A stretch of DNA of 6,448 bases from NCBI GenBank assembly GCA_031376425.1, contig JANMDR010000189.1, forward strand, positions 1 through 6,448, read 5' to 3'. The translations under genes and the position numbers were made by a program. The stretch comes from JANMDR01 sp031376425 (GTDB taxonomy: Bacteria > Pseudomonadota > Gammaproteobacteria > Burkholderiales > Usitatibacteraceae). Shown piece after piece: positions 5,278-6,448 of the stretch (positions are counted from its first letter, which is position 1; each line of letters begins with the position of its first letter). Below the pieces are notes generated by a model. It ran no database searches and was not told the origin of the DNA. It saw nothing but the letters and a program-made list of their open reading frames with translations.

Positions 5278-6448
5278 ATGAGACCAGATACCCAGCTTAG
5301 TCATTTAGGCCGTGAAATGAAGGGGGCATTGCCGCAAACCGTTAATGTACCGTTGCAGCGTGCGTCCACCGTGTTGTTCGATAATATGGCGCAGTTGCAC
5401 GACATTGAAGCGCGTTGGGCGGCTGATGAACAAGTGCCCACTTACGGCATTCTCAATATGCCGCAAGTTTTGGCGCTAGAGGAGGCCGTTGCTGCGATAG
5501 AAGGCGGTTATCGAGCGCTAACCTTCCCGAGTGGCTTGGCGGCAGTGGCTGGTGCACTGTTGGCTGTGGTTAAAAGTGGTGATCATGTCTTAATGACGGA
5601 TTCTTGTTATGGTCCCGGGCGGCGTTTTTGCGATAAATTTTTAAAGCGCATGGGCGTTGAAACTAGCTATTACGATCCCTTGATTGGGGCGGGTATTGGC
5701 GCACTAATGCGCCCAAATACTACTGTGGTTTATACCGAGAGCCCCGGTTCATACACCTTTGAAATTCAAGATATTCCGGCCATTGCGGCGGCGGCACACG
5801 CTCACGGTGCGGTGGTGATTATGGATAACGCGTGGGCCACAGGGTTATTGTGTAATGCCTTTAAACAAGGTGTTGATTTAGTAGTGCAGCCTGCAACAAA
5901 ATATTATGCTGCGCATTCTGATGTGCTGATTGGTTTGGTTATTGCCAATGCAGAATTATGGCCGCGTCTAAAGGCAAGTACCTATGATTTAGGTCAGCGT
6001 GCTTCCCCAGATGATTGCTTCTTAACCTTGCGTGGCTTACGCACCATGGGCGTGCGTTTGCGCGCGCACGAGCAAAGTGCTGTGCGGCTGGCGCGCTGGT
6101 TACAAGCGCAACCGCAAGTAGCACGGGTACTGTATCCAGCGCTAGAAACTGATCCAGGCCATACGCGCTATAAACAGTTATTTACGGGGGCGTCCGGCTT
6201 GTTTTCTGTAGAGTTCAAAAACGCAAATGCAGCGCAAATAGCCAATATGGTGGATCACTTCCGTTACTTTAAACTAGGCTATTCTTGGGGCGGATTTGAA
6301 AGCTTGGCCATGCCGGCTTCTCTAGCGCAATATCGCACGGTAACGCCGTGGCAGGGTGGCGCACTGGTGCGCTTTAGTATTGGGCTAGAAGATTGCGATG
6401 ATCTGCAAGCGGATTTGGCTGAAGGGCTAGCGCGATTATCGGCTTATG
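5278..6448 (+). CDS. metC: Cystathionine beta-lyase (MetC type), 3' end cut off by window
   Basis: This PLP enzyme is predicted to split cystathionine into homocysteine, pyruvate and ammonia, the second step of transsulfuration towards methionine, in the cytoplasm. The 390 visible codons have no stop; the E. coli enzyme has 395 residues, so only a few are missing. The start fits the family (MRPDTQLSHLGR). Visible features are FPSGLAAV (83-90), YGPGRRFCD with the ring-stacking Tyr111, SPGSYTFEIQD (155-165), MDNAWATG with Asp183 for the pyridine nitrogen, QPATKYYAAHSD with the PLP lysine K208, Tyr236, SWGGFES (336-342) typical of MetC rather than gamma-lyases, and VRFSIGLED with the carboxylate-binding Arg365. 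One oddity is residues 56-63, YGILNMPQ, where relatives usually have a YGRxG(T/N)PT-like sequence, so the Arg that helps bind the PLP phosphate is replaced by Ile. A related C-S lyase activity is possible. Confidence 0.92.
   Translation, partial: MRPDTQLSHLGREMKGALPQTVNVPLQRASTVLFDNMAQLHDIEARWAADEQVPTYGILNMPQVLALEEAVAAIEGGYRALTFPSGLAAVAGALLAVVKSGDHVLMTDSCYGPGRRFCDKFLKRMGVETSYYDPLIGAGIGALMRPNTTVVYTESPGSYTFEIQDIPAIAAAAHAHGAVVIMDNAWATGLLCNAFKQGVDLVVQPATKYYAAHSDVLIGLVIANAELWPRLKASTYDLGQRASPDDCFLTLRGLRTMGVRLRAHEQSAVRLARWLQAQPQVARVLYPALETDPGHTRYKQLFTGASGLFSVEFKNANAAQIANMVDHFRYFKLGYSWGGFESLAMPASLAQYRTVTPWQGGALVRFSIGLEDCDDLQADLAEGLARLSAY

Overview
The window looks like an ordinary stretch of a proteobacterial chromosome with roughly balanced base composition. 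A full-length Sua5-type threonylcarbamoyl-AMP synthase, a MetC-type cystathionine beta-lyase and a lipoprotein met-zincin fit a beta- or gammaproteobacterium. I cannot name the genus. There is no rRNA, tRNA, CRISPR array, insertion sequence or phage gene.

Layout: (1) Positions 2-865, plus strand, hold the 3' part of a YhcG/DUF1016 family PD-(D/E)XK nuclease gene whose real start lies left of the window. It contains a perfect 15-bp inverted repeat at 121-153. (2) Positions 866-1215 are a 350-bp gap between convergent genes, with a weak AT-rich stem-loop just after the nuclease stop and no recognisable gene. (3) Positions 2251-5166 and then 1216-2232, both minus strand, form a probable two-gene operon: a 971-residue lipoprotein zinc metalloprotease followed after 18 bp by the Sua5 gene. 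(4) Positions 5167-5277 are a compact divergent promoter region with two dyad-symmetric elements. (5) Positions 5278-6448, plus strand, hold a nearly complete cystathionine beta-lyase gene that runs off the right edge.

The genes do not form an obvious single pathway. Sua5 works in tRNA t6A synthesis, the beta-lyase in methionine synthesis, the metalloprotease at the cell envelope, and the YhcG-family nuclease belongs to a family often found beside restriction-modification or other accessory genes. The nuclease is therefore the likely edge of something more variable to the left. I see no convincing new multi-gene system. The best leads are the long hairpin inside the nuclease gene, the 17-bp palindrome placed where it could control both divergent promoters, and an unusual cofactor-binding loop in the beta-lyase.
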